From contig NZ_BBJM01000004.1 of assembly GCF_000740055.1 (NCBI RefSeq), forward strand, positions 1 to 64,000: a DNA stretch of 64,000 nt. The letters are read 5' to 3'. The translations under genes were made by a program, and so were the position numbers. The notes under the pieces are model-generated. The model searched no databases, was not told where the DNA came from, and was given only the letters and a program-made list of their open reading frames with translations. How positions within the stretch are numbered: position 1 is the stretch's first letter; each line of letters begins with the position of its first letter. Source of the stretch: Secundilactobacillus oryzae JCM 18671. Its GTDB lineage: Bacteria; Bacillota; Bacilli; Lactobacillales; Lactobacillaceae. Positions 1-7,376 of the stretch are shown one piece after another.

Positions 1-107
1 AGACCACCAAAAGACTTAGCAAGGTCATTACCTTGTACGACTAAGTAATCTTGCCGACTTAGCAACTTATCCAGAGCCTTTTGAGCTTTTTTATTTTTGG
101 CAGATGG
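1..107 (-). pseudogene. Fragment resembling N-terminal part of a plasmid replication initiator
   Basis: Read on the minus strand, bases 107 to 1 form an open frame that runs off the left edge. It encodes a charged stretch followed by the residues LLSRQDYLVVQGNDLAKSF. From memory this resembles the N-terminal region of replication initiators of theta-type Lactobacillus plasmids; I could not check this. No ATG is present in the frame and a stop lies just upstream (near 120), so the fragment has lost its natural start. It abuts, in the opposite direction, the truncated surface protein gene that starts at about base 98. It could be an integrated plasmid remnant or an assembly junction. Coding character is clear; family assignment is moderate to low. 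Confidence 0.45.
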
Positions 108-914
108 TGTTTATAGTGTTAGCTTGAGTGCTGCAGGACAGGCTAAGGTAGAAGCAGCCAACCCGAACTATACATTTACAGCTGATTCGTTCTTGCCAGG
201 CCAATTTATCATTGAGGTAAATGACGCTACGGCGAGCCAAATCAACCAAGTTCATACCAACAATAAGACTGTTAATCAAGGCGATTCAACACCAGATTTT
301 ACGGTAACTTATGGTTCGAACTTGAATACGGTTAACCTGACAATTGTTGATTTCATCTTTACAACAATGAAGAATGGTAAAGTTGTTGTGTTCAACGGGG
401 TAGCACCTACTGAACCAGGTGAATATAGTGTTAACTTGAACGCTATTGGGCAAGCCAAGGTGAAGGTGGCTAATCCACACATGGTATTTAGTGCAAGTGC
501 ATTCCTACCAGGAAGATTTACGATTCTTAGTCAATATACCGTTAACCCTGGTACGCCAGTAATATCGATAATGGTACTGTCACTACAACTCCTGAAGAAC
601 CAGAGGTACCAGAAACACCAGGTACTTCAGGACCAGTTCAAAAACCAAGCCACAAACCAGGTTCTGTTAACAAGCCAGAATCAGGATCCGATGAATCAAC
701 ACGGAATAGTTCTGAGTCAGGACAATCCGATGATGGAACATCAATGGTAACTTCAAACGAAGCTAACCAGGCAACATTAGATGGTCAATCACAGAAACAC
801 CTTCCTCAAACTGATGAATCTTCAGATAAGGCGGCAGCCGTAGCTGGACTCTCAATTATGGGAATGCTTCTTGGACTATTAGGCGTTAAACGTAAGAAGC
901 GTGAAGACGACTAA
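98..914 (+). pseudogene. Truncated, frameshifted MBG-repeat surface protein with LPXTG-like anchor
   Basis: The frame from about base 98 encodes an end of one and then a whole MBG-type beta-sandwich repeat (pattern TPDFTVTYG ... GEYSVNLNAIGQAKV.ANP ... FLPGRFTI). Near 550-562 the frame changes: the upstream frame runs on to a stop at 750 with unlike composition, while the frame ending at 914 carries a Pro/Glu/Ser-rich wall-spanning stretch, the sorting motif LPQTD, a hydrophobic segment (AGLSIMGMLLGLLGV) and a KRKKRED tail. The motif has Asp where Gly is usual. The product would be displayed on the cell wall by sortase. The 5' end is lost at the junction with the antisense fragment. It could be a true pseudogene or carry a sequencing error at the frameshift. 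Confidence 0.75.
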
Positions 915-927
915 TTGAGGCCATGCA

Positions 928-964
928 AAAGAGCTGATTTCGAATTTGAAATCAGCTCTTTTTT
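928..964 (+). terminator. Rho-independent terminator of surface protein gene
   Basis: A 14-base stem (GAGCTGATTTC pairing with GAAATCAGCTC) is followed by a T-run, 14 bases after the stop codon at 914. Confidence 0.9.
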
Positions 965-1006
965 GTGTGCAATATGCTATGATTTAGTCAAAAGGGCGGT
1001 GGTCAT

Positions 1007-1366
1007 TTGGAAAAGTTTGCAAATGTTGCGGATTATTTGGCAAGTCTAGATTCGATGCGCAGAGAAGTGGCACAAATTATGCGTGAATTATTGGCGGATG
1101 CGGCCCCGGATGCGACGGAAGTTATTTCGTACAACATGCCAGCGGTTAAACAATCTGGAAAAGTCCTTGTCTACTTTGCGCCAACGCAAAAGCATCTGGG
1201 CTTCTATCCCACTAGTGAACCAATTGTGCACTTCGAACAGGAACTATTACCTTATAAACATTCTAAAGGTGCTATTCAATTTCCGTATGACCAGCCGCTC
1301 CCAGTTGCATTGATTCGTAAAATAGTGCAGTTCAGAATAGAAGAAGTTACAAAAAAACAGGCCTAG
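1007..1366 (+). CDS. DUF1801 family protein (YdhG/iron chaperone-like)
   Basis: This 119-residue protein fits the DUF1801/YdhG family, small alpha-beta proteins sometimes called frataxin-like iron chaperones. Visible family features are the N-terminal helix pattern VADYLASLDSMRREVAQIMREL, the block EVISYNMPAV and the LGFYPTSEPI..F strand region. The start is TTG at 1007, preceded by GGGCGGTGG. The stop codon lies inside a palindromic terminator shared with the convergent gene at 1363. The biochemical role is not established from sequence; the family assignment is firm. Confidence 0.8.
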   Translation: MEKFANVADYLASLDSMRREVAQIMRELLADAAPDATEVISYNMPAVKQSGKVLVYFAPTQKHLGFYPTSEPIVHFEQELLPYKHSKGAIQFPYDQPLPVALIRKIVQFRIEEVTKKQA

Positions 1367-1378
1367 GCCTGTTTTTTA
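1351..1378. terminator. Bidirectional terminator containing both stop codons
   Basis: An A-run, the palindrome ACAGGCCTAGGCCTGT and a T-run form a terminator in both directions. The central CTAG supplies TAG to the plus-strand gene (1364-1366) and TAG to the minus-strand gene (1365-1363). Confidence 0.85.
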
Positions 1379-1992
1379 ATAGTTACACGTAAAATTGTTT
1401 TGCGTTTTTCTTCAGCAACTCTGCGGAAATCTGAAAGGTAAATTTCTTTATGCGCTTTGCTCGTCCGTTCATAGCCTTCAGCAGCTAAAAATTCGGCTAA
1501 CTTAGCGAAACTTTCGGGCTCGTTATCGAATGAACCAACATGAAGAATCATGCCGACTTCGCCTTCAGCAATCGTTTCCAGTCGTAGTTCTGATTGTAAG
1601 TCTACCGGAATCTTGGATTTGGCCATTTCAAAAGCTTGGTCAAACACTGCTTGTGTGACGAAGTCCGGCTGTTTCAACATAATCTTGTAAATCAGCTGAT
1701 TCTTGTCTACTTCGGCTTTGTTGTAGCAATCCGGTAAGGTCCAGAATCCCTCAAGCGGGTAAACGGTGTAGTCAAAGGCACCCGGGAAATGAACATCCTT
1801 CTTCGGCGCCATTTTGATGGCATAGCTCATGGCATAAAGGGCGGCAATGTGTTCGCCAAACGCTTCCGTATTGGGATTACCTTGGCCGGAAATAGTGATA
1901 AAAGTTTGAGTGGGTAAGGTAACGATAGAAGGTTTTTTACCACTAGGGTAAATGGATTTCTCCTCCTTACGCCATTCGTACTTATCAGGCAT
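1363..1992 (-). CDS. GyrI-like small-molecule-binding domain protein
   Basis: A 209-residue protein of the GyrI-like/SOUL-related class found alone in many Firmicutes. Seen: the start MPDKYEWRKEEKSIYPS, the strand TFITISGQGNPN, the block LEGFWTLPD and the C-terminal strand VGMILHVGSFDNEPES. The family binds small hydrophobic or cationic compounds, sometimes acting as a multidrug sensor or hydrolase; the ligand here is unknown. The ATG at 1992 is chosen because AAAGGAAG lies seven bases before it, and six extra in-frame codons upstream have no ribosome binding site. It converges on the DUF1801 gene. Confidence 0.75.
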   Translation of the reverse strand: MPDKYEWRKEEKSIYPSGKKPSIVTLPTQTFITISGQGNPNTEAFGEHIAALYAMSYAIKMAPKKDVHFPGAFDYTVYPLEGFWTLPDCYNKAEVDKNQLIYKIMLKQPDFVTQAVFDQAFEMAKSKIPVDLQSELRLETIAEGEVGMILHVGSFDNEPESFAKLAEFLAAEGYERTSKAHKEIYLSDFRRVAEEKRKTILRVTIKKQA

Positions 1993-2035
1993 GATGGGAC
2001 TTCCTTTCAAACGGTCTTACTCGCTTAATTTAGGA

Positions 2036-2130
2036 CAGCGACACCAATCAAGCCACTGTGCCTAAGCCACTTTCGCGGAATGCGATTCCACTTCGAGCGT
2101 CTTAGTGCTCGTGCCTTATCAGATTGGTTT
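2036..2130. repeat. Intergenic inverted-repeat element, possibly a structured RNA
   Basis: Between phoU and the GyrI-like gene, ACCAATC (2043-2049) and GATTGGT (2122-2128) enclose two tight hairpins: GGAAT/ATTCC at 2077-2089 and CGAGC/GCTCG at 2094-2111. The loop of the second (CTTAG, 2101-2105) complements CTAAG at 2062-2066. I do not recognise the family. It may be a structured RNA or a miniature repeat. Confidence 0.45.
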
Positions 2131-2807
2131 TACTCACTCAATTTCGTTAATGGCTTAATTTCCACGATTTCACCGGAGTGACGGTAGATAATCCATTCGC
2201 CAATGTTGAGGGCGTTGTCACAGATTTGTTCAAGTGAGTTGGCAACGGCAACGTAGAGTAAAATCTGCTCAGCCAGTTCACTATGTTGCTTCATAGCGTC
2301 GATACAGGCGGCGTTGATTTGCTCGTTTTGCTCACTAACGATGGTTGCCAAATGTGTGCCGTTATCTTCAGCAAAACGCCAATCTTTTTTCACGTATGCT
2401 GATAGCATGTCGCGCATCAGTTTTTCGATGAACATGCTGAATTTCTCGATGCTCGTCAAGATAGGTTGTAATGCGGGTTCTTGTTTGTGTTGAATACTAG
2501 CTAACGCAATGTCACGTGCGTGGTCGCCAGCGTGTTCCAAGTCAGAAACCGCCTTTAAAATAGTCACAACATCTCGTAAATCGTTGGTAATTGGCTGATG
2601 TAATGCGATAATCTCAAGCGCTTTTTGCTCGAGTTTCATTTCTTGTTCGTTGATGCGGTGATCGTGGGCGACAATCTCTTCGGCTGAACGTGTGTCGCCA
2701 CGTACCATTGATTTGCCGGCAGTACCGATTGCGGCTGCCACGGTGACGCCCATTTCGGTAAATTGGGCATCCAACTGGGCTAATTCTTTGTCAATTAAAC
2801 GTTCCAT
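2130..2807 (-). CDS. phoU: Phosphate transport system regulatory protein PhoU
   Basis: A 225-residue, all-helical protein with two PhoU repeats; metal-binding motifs of the family are seen as E..DH.. in both halves (for example DLEHAGDHARDIALA near residues 90-105). PhoU links the Pst transporter to the PhoR/PhoP two-component system and damps phosphate uptake. It is the last gene of the minus-strand pst operon, 21 bases after pstB2, with a strong AAGGAGG before the ATG. Length is typical. Family assignment is firm. Confidence 0.93.
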   Translation of the reverse strand: MERLIDKELAQLDAQFTEMGVTVAAAIGTAGKSMVRGDTRSAEEIVAHDHRINEQEMKLEQKALEIIALHQPITNDLRDVVTILKAVSDLEHAGDHARDIALASIQHKQEPALQPILTSIEKFSMFIEKLMRDMLSAYVKKDWRFAEDNGTHLATIVSEQNEQINAACIDAMKQHSELAEQILLYVAVANSLEQICDNALNIGEWIIYRHSGEIVEIKPLTKLSE

Positions 2808-2828
2808 GATAAGCCTCCTTAGATGTGA

Positions 2829-3587
2829 TTAACCAAAGCGTCCCGTGATAAAGTCGCTGGTTTCTTTGTGTGCTGGGTTCATGAAAATATTCTTGGTGTC
2901 GTCCGCCTCAATCAAGTCTCCTTGTAAGAAGAAGGCGGTTCTGTCCGCAATTCGGGCAGCTTGTTGTAGGTTATGCGTTACTGTAATGATGGTATATTTT
3001 TCTTTTAGCTGCAATAAAGTTGCTTCAATCTGGCGGCTGGAGTGGGGATCCAGCGCACTGGTAGGTTCATCCAGCAGAATAATGTCGGGTGAAACGGCAA
3101 GTGCCCGCGCGATACAAACTCGTTGTTGTTGACCGCCGGAAAGGGCAAGGGCGCTTTTATCGAGCTTATCCTTGACCTCGTCCCAAATGGCCGCTTGTTT
3201 CAATGAGGTTTGAACGGCTTCATCGAGCGTTTCCTTATCACGAACGCCGGCGACCCGTAAGCCGTACGCCACGTTATCATAAATCGACATTGGAAAGGGG
3301 TTGGGTTGTTGAAAAACCATCCCAATCTGCTTCCGTAATTCTACTATATCGTAGTCCTCTGCGTAAACATCTTTCCCGCGGTAGTCGAACTCACCAGTAA
3401 TCGTAACGCCGTCAATCAGGTCGTTCATACGGTTAAGGCAACGTAGAAAGGTTGACTTACCACAACCAGAAGGACCGATAAGTGCCGTGATTTCGTTTTC
3501 GTTAAATGAGAGGTCAATCCCGTGCAGCGCTTCGAAGTCGCCGTACTTCAATTTGACATCTTTGGTTTTCAGAATCGTATTTGCCAT
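2829..3587 (-). CDS. pstB: Phosphate ABC transporter ATP-binding protein (second copy)
   Basis: An ABC ATPase of 252 residues with Walker [11 protein letters not shown]-loop [16 protein letters not shown], signature LSGGQQQR and Walker [13 protein letters not shown], followed by the PstB-typical [21 protein letters not shown]. It energises phosphate uptake with PstC/PstA. The start ATG at 3587 is preferred over one four codons earlier because GGAGG ends five bases before it; that upstream ATG overlaps the ribosome binding site. It follows the other pstB after only a few bases; two pstB paralogs in one pst operon are common in lactobacilli and other Firmicutes. Confidence 0.92.
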   Translation of the reverse strand: MANTILKTKDVKLKYGDFEALHGIDLSFNENEITALIGPSGCGKSTFLRCLNRMNDLIDGVTITGEFDYRGKDVYAEDYDIVELRKQIGMVFQQPNPFPMSIYDNVAYGLRVAGVRDKETLDEAVQTSLKQAAIWDEVKDKLDKSALALSGGQQQRVCIARALAVSPDIILLDEPTSALDPHSSRQIEATLLQLKEKYTIITVTHNLQQAARIADRTAFFLQGDLIEADDTKNIFMNPAHKETSDFITGRFG

Positions 3588-3600
3588 TTGAGCCTCCATG

Positions 3601-4392
3601 TTAACCGAAGTCGCCAGTGATGTAGTCGTTTGTCAGCTTCACCATTGGTTGTGTAAAGGTATCCTTTGTGTCGTTGAATTCAATAACGTGACCCTTTGAA
3701 AAATGAGCCGTGTAGTCGCTAATACGTGCGGCTTGGGGTAAATTATGGGTCACAATCACGATGGTGTATTGTTCTTTTAGGTTTACCAGCGTTTCTTCTA
3801 ACTGTGCTGTTGAAATTGGATCTAGGGCACTTGCTGGTTCGTCTAAGAGCAAGATATCAGGTTGCAGAGCAATTGCCCGGGCAATACATAAACGCTGTGA
3901 CTGGCCACCAGAGAGGGCGAGGGCGCTTTGATTCAGCTTATCCTTCACTTCGTCCCATAGTGCGGCTTGTTTCAAGGATGTTTCCACTCGTTCCTCTAGT
4001 TCTTGTTTGTCTGTCATACCGTGACGTTCCAAGGCAAACGTGATGTTTTCCTTGATCGACTTTGGAAATGGGTTAGGGCGCTGGAACACCATGCCGATTT
4101 GACGACGCATGGCATAGACATCAATTTCCTTTGAATTAAGGTTTAGGTCGCGGTACCAGATTTCACCCTTAACGTCCGCAATTCCGTCATTCATCCGGTT
4201 GAGTGAACGTAAGAAGGTTGATTTTCCAGAACCAGAAGCGCCGATTAGCGCAGTGATTTGGAAACGAGGAATCTTGAGGTCCGCTTCTGAAATGGCTTCA
4301 AAGTCGCCATAGTAGATGTGCAAATCCTTAGTTTCAAGGGCAATTTCTTGGTTTTCATCGAAGTCGATAATATAACGATCTTCCGTTTGCAT
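3601..4392 (-). CDS. pstB: Phosphate ABC transporter ATP-binding protein (first copy)
   Basis: A 263-residue ABC ATPase with Walker [11 protein letters not shown]-loop [16 protein letters not shown], signature LSGGQSQR and Walker [14 protein letters not shown] 13-residue acidic N-terminal extension ([13 protein letters not shown]) precedes the ATPase core. TAGGAGG precedes the ATG. It sits between pstA and the second pstB in the same transcription unit. The two PstB proteins are clearly related but differ throughout, so the duplication is old. Confidence 0.92.
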   Translation of the reverse strand: MQTEDRYIIDFDENQEIALETKDLHIYYGDFEAISEADLKIPRFQITALIGASGSGKSTFLRSLNRMNDGIADVKGEIWYRDLNLNSKEIDVYAMRRQIGMVFQRPNPFPKSIKENITFALERHGMTDKQELEERVETSLKQAALWDEVKDKLNQSALALSGGQSQRLCIARAIALQPDILLLDEPASALDPISTAQLEETLVNLKEQYTIVIVTHNLPQAARISDYTAHFSKGHVIEFNDTKDTFTQPMVKLTNDYITGDFG

Positions 4393-4402
4393 AGCGTTCC
4401 TC

Positions 4403-5290
4403 CTAAGAGCCTGAGGTGAGTCGTTTGAATAAGAGGCGACCCAACCAACGAGCGAGTAAGTTAAAGATTAAAACGACGATAATCAACACGGCAGCGGAAC
4501 CCGCTGAGACGGCTGATGAATCCGGCATGATTCCCTCTGAATTAATTTTCCAAATGTGAACGGCGAGTGTTTCTGCTGGTCGCATTGGGTTCAGGGGACT
4601 ATCGATGTTAAATGGATTCCAGTCGGCGAAGTTCAGTGCTGGGGCACTTTGACCAGCTGTATAAATGAGGGCAGCGGCTTCACCGAAGACCCGGCCAGCA
4701 CTCAAAATCAAACCGGACACGATACTTGGCACGGCTGCTGGAAGAATAATCTTAGTGACCGTTTCCCATTTTGATAAGCCAAGAGCAAGACCGCCGTTTC
4801 GTTGGTCGTTGCTGATTGATTTCAAGGCGTCTTCAATGCTTCGAGTGAGGAGTGGTAAGTTGAAGACGGTCAATGCTAAAGCACCAGAAAGGATAGAGAA
4901 GCTTAAGCCAAATTGGACAACGAACAACAGGAAACCGAAGAGTCCCACAACAACAGAAGGCAGGGAACTGAGGATTTCAATCATCGTCCGAACGGTATTG
5001 GTAATCTTGCCAGGCTTAGCGTATTCGTTCAGGTAGATGCTGGCACCCAGTGCGATGGGCATCGAAATCATCATGGTGAGGATCAGCAGATATAAAGAGT
5101 TAAAAAGTTGAATTCCGATACCGCCACCAGCAGTGAAGGCTCGTGATGGTGTCGTTAGGAAGCGCCAGTTAAGCTGTGGCAGTCCTCGTAAAATGATGTA
5201 ACCGAGGAGGAAGACTAAGATGAGCACGACGATACCGGCAAGGGTGTAAAGTAGGCCAGTTGCAAGTTTATCTGTTCGTTTGGCGTTCAT
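4403..5290 (-). CDS. pstA: Phosphate ABC transporter permease PstA
   Basis: A 295-residue inner-membrane permease with about six hydrophobic segments, starting with a long helix near residues 12-33. The EAA-type cytoplasmic loop is seen as ALGLSKWETVTKIILPAAVPSIVSG, and the pattern GRVFGEAAALIYTAG is typical of PstA. It forms the phosphate channel with PstC. Its ATG overlaps the pstC stop codon in TAATG, which suggests translational coupling. Confidence 0.93.
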   Translation of the reverse strand: MNAKRTDKLATGLLYTLAGIVVLILVFLLGYIILRGLPQLNWRFLTTPSRAFTAGGGIGIQLFNSLYLLILTMMISMPIALGASIYLNEYAKPGKITNTVRTMIEILSSLPSVVVGLFGFLLFVVQFGLSFSILSGALALTVFNLPLLTRSIEDALKSISNDQRNGGLALGLSKWETVTKIILPAAVPSIVSGLILSAGRVFGEAAALIYTAGQSAPALNFADWNPFNIDSPLNPMRPAETLAVHIWKINSEGIMPDSSAVSAGSAAVLIIVVLIFNLLARWLGRLLFKRLTSGS

Positions 5291-6210
5291 TATTGCTTCA
5301 GCTCCCCTCGTTTAGCGATAAAGTGAATAACCAGGTTAAAGGTTAAGGACATGAGTAATAGGATTAAGGCGAGTGACCAGAGCGCATCGTTTTGGACCGT
5401 TCCGAGGACGGTATTTCCGATACCCGTGGTCAGCACACTTGTTAGTGTTGATGCCGGTGCAACTAAGCTTGATGGCATCAAGGCGGCGTTTCCGACAACC
5501 ATTTGAACGGCGAGCGCCTCACCGAATGCGCGGGCCATTCCGAATACGATGGCAGTCAGAATTCCTGGTGTGGCAGCCCGTAAGACTACCTTATAAATGG
5601 TTTGCCAGCGGGTTGCACCCAAGGCGAGTGAGGCTGATCGGTAGTTCTTGGGAACAGAACGTAAGGCGTCAACCGTCATGGAAGTCACCGTTGGTAGAAC
5701 CATGACGAACAGGACAAAGGTTCCGGCTAAAATTCCGAAACCACTACCGCCGAACACATCTCGGATGAATGGCACAACGACTGTTAAACCAACAAAACCG
5801 TAAACGACTGAAGGAATTCCCACCAGTAATTCGAGCACGGGTTGGAGAATTTTAGTTCCCATTTTTGGGGTAATATCGGTCATCATTAAGGCAGTCCCAA
5901 TCGCAAAAGGTAACGCTAAGGCGGTTGCCAAGATTGTGATAAGGAAGGAGCCGGTGATCATTGGTAGGGCACCTACCAGGGGTTGACCGTTGACTTCAAC
6001 ATCGGGATTCCAAACGGTTCCGGTTACAAAGTCGACTAATGAAACATGATCGCTGGTAAATGTGGCTAAACCACGAAAGGCGATAAAGATGAAAATGGCG
6101 ATAACGACTAAACAGATGCTACTTAGACTAACTAAACTAATGAGCTTACCGCGACGCTCGAGTTTGCTGGTGCGGGAAGGCTTTAGCAGGCTTTCTCTGA
6201 TTTTATCCAT
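5290..6210 (-). CDS. pstC: Phosphate ABC transporter permease PstC
   Basis: A 306-residue permease with six predicted membrane segments, the loop ALGATRWQTIYKVVLRAATPGILTA and the PstC-typical MARAFGEALAVQMVVGN. The ATG at 6210 (MDKIRESLLKPSR) is chosen because AAAGGA lies eight bases upstream; an ATG 11 codons earlier falls inside the end of pstS. It lies 16 bases downstream of pstS and overlaps pstA by one base. Confidence 0.93.
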   Translation of the reverse strand: MDKIRESLLKPSRTSKLERRGKLISLVSLSSICLVVIAIFIFIAFRGLATFTSDHVSLVDFVTGTVWNPDVEVNGQPLVGALPMITGSFLITILATALALPFAIGTALMMTDITPKMGTKILQPVLELLVGIPSVVYGFVGLTVVVPFIRDVFGGSGFGILAGTFVLFVMVLPTVTSMTVDALRSVPKNYRSASLALGATRWQTIYKVVLRAATPGILTAIVFGMARAFGEALAVQMVVGNAALMPSSLVAPASTLTSVLTTGIGNTVLGTVQNDALWSLALILLLMSLTFNLVIHFIAKRGELKQ

Positions 6211-6226
6211 TGAGGTTTCCTTTCTG

Positions 6227-7072
6227 CTATACCAAGCGTTCAACTTTCATTTGATTGATGGGGATGTAGCCAAGTTGAGGGACGAGGTTTTCTTGAATGT
6301 GTTTTGATAGCACATATTTGATGAATTGTTTGGTTTCAGCATCGGCACCCTTTTGAATGTAAAGATGCTCGTAGGACCAAACTTTCCAGTTGTCGGTGGT
6401 CACGTTTTTGTTAGTTGGTTTGACCCCATTTAGGGTTGGTGTGATCACGGTATCATTAACGTAGGCAAACGACACATAACTGATGGCGCCAGGGGTGGTT
6501 GCCACGATTTGGCGAGCCGTTCCTGAAGAATCTTGTTCTTGAGAAGCTTTACTGCGTTGGCCGTTGAGGGCTTTCTTTTCAAATGTCATCCGGGTTCCAC
6601 TTCCTTGGGTCCGGTTGACGAGGACGATGCGCTGATCATTGCCACCAACTTGTTTCCAGTTAGTGACCTTACCAGTAAATACGTCACGAAGTTGCTGACT
6701 TGTTAAATTCTTGATGCCATTTTGTTTGTTCAAAATCGGGGTGATACCGACAACGGCCACGCGATTATCCACGAGCTTGGTTTCGTCGATTCCCTTTTGC
6801 TCTTTGGCAAAGACGTCTGAGTTACCGATAGAAACGGCGCCGGACTGGATTTGGCTGAGTCCGGTACCGGATCCACCACCTTGGACGTTGACAAAGATGC
6901 CAGGGTTCTCCTTACTAAATTCTTCTCCGGCTGCTTCAACGAGAGGTTGAAGGGCGGTTGAGCCAACGGCGGTGATGGATTCGCCGCGCTTGCTTTGGTC
7001 GCGAGTGGTGAAGGCGAAACCGAGCAGCACGATTAGTAGGCCGATGATGATGAAGGGCAAACGTTTTTTCAT
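6227..7072 (-). CDS. pstS: Phosphate-binding protein PstS
   Basis: A 281-residue PBP-type phosphate-binding protein. Phosphate-contact blocks are visible as AVGSTALQPL, GGGSGTGLSQI, IGNSDVF and NRTQGSGTRMTF. The N-terminus is a hydrophobic segment (LPFIIIGLLIVLLGFAF) with no lipobox cysteine, so the protein is likely held by an uncleaved signal anchor or released by signal peptidase I rather than being a lipoprotein. It is the first gene of the pst operon and lies directly downstream of the PhoP box. Confidence 0.93.
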   Translation of the reverse strand: MKKRLPFIIIGLLIVLLGFAFTTRDQSKRGESITAVGSTALQPLVEAAGEEFSKENPGIFVNVQGGGSGTGLSQIQSGAVSIGNSDVFAKEQKGIDETKLVDNRVAVVGITPILNKQNGIKNLTSQQLRDVFTGKVTNWKQVGGNDQRIVLVNRTQGSGTRMTFEKKALNGQRSKASQEQDSSGTARQIVATTPGAISYVSFAYVNDTVITPTLNGVKPTNKNVTTDNWKVWSYEHLYIQKGADAETKQFIKYVLSKHIQENLVPQLGYIPINQMKVERLV

Positions 7073-7127
7073 GGCAGTACTCCTTGTTTGAGGTCAGTTT
7101 TTCATTAGATATAGCATACCAATCGCG

Positions 7128-7166
7128 TGTAAAGACCAAGTAGATGGTTTGTAAAGGTTGTGTAAA
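7128..7166 (-). promoter_or_regulatory. PhoP box upstream of pstS
   Basis: On the minus strand TTTACA occurs at 7166-7161, 7155-7150 and 7133-7128, and a weaker TCTACT fills 7144-7139. The four sites are exactly 11 bases apart, the spacing of PhoP direct repeats in Bacillus. An AT-rich TATGCTATAT follows as a possible -10 region. It lies about 55 bases before the pstS ATG and next to phoPR. Confidence 0.75.
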
Positions 7167-7174
7167 TGTCGAAG

Positions 7175-7322
7175 TGCGATATGAGGCGGGAGCTTTTGAG
7201 TACCAACAGCGATTGCGAAAAATTTGGTTTTGGAATTGTTCGTCAATCGTAGTTGGGCGGAGAAAGGTGCCTCATGGAGCCGATTAATATGAAAGGGTGC
7301 GAGTCTTCGCGTTTAGTTTCCG
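7175..7322 (+). repeat. Dispersed structured intergenic element, copy A (divergent)
   Basis: This plus-strand copy keeps GAGTACCAAC ... GGAATTGTTCGTCAATCGTAG ... GGAGC, shared with copies at 26525, 26684, 48838 and 57753. Its closing helix is ATGAGGC (7181-7187) with GCCTCAT (7269-7275); the same helix in copy 26684 is CAGAAGTC/GACTTCTG, so both sides changed together. The central hairpin is CCAAC ... GTTGG. Flanking genes run on the other strand, so this copy is not a 3' tail of phoR. It lacks the terminator carried by the later copies. Confidence 0.7.
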
Positions 7323-7337
7323 AGCACTTCTCGCCCA

Positions 7338-7372
7338 CAAAAAAACGGACGCCCCTCACCGAGACGTCCGCA
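7338..7372 (-). terminator. Terminator of phoPR
   Basis: On the minus strand CGGACG pairs with CGTCCG around a short loop and is followed by a run of seven T, just after the phoR stop. Confidence 0.88.
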
Positions 7373-7376
7373 CCTA

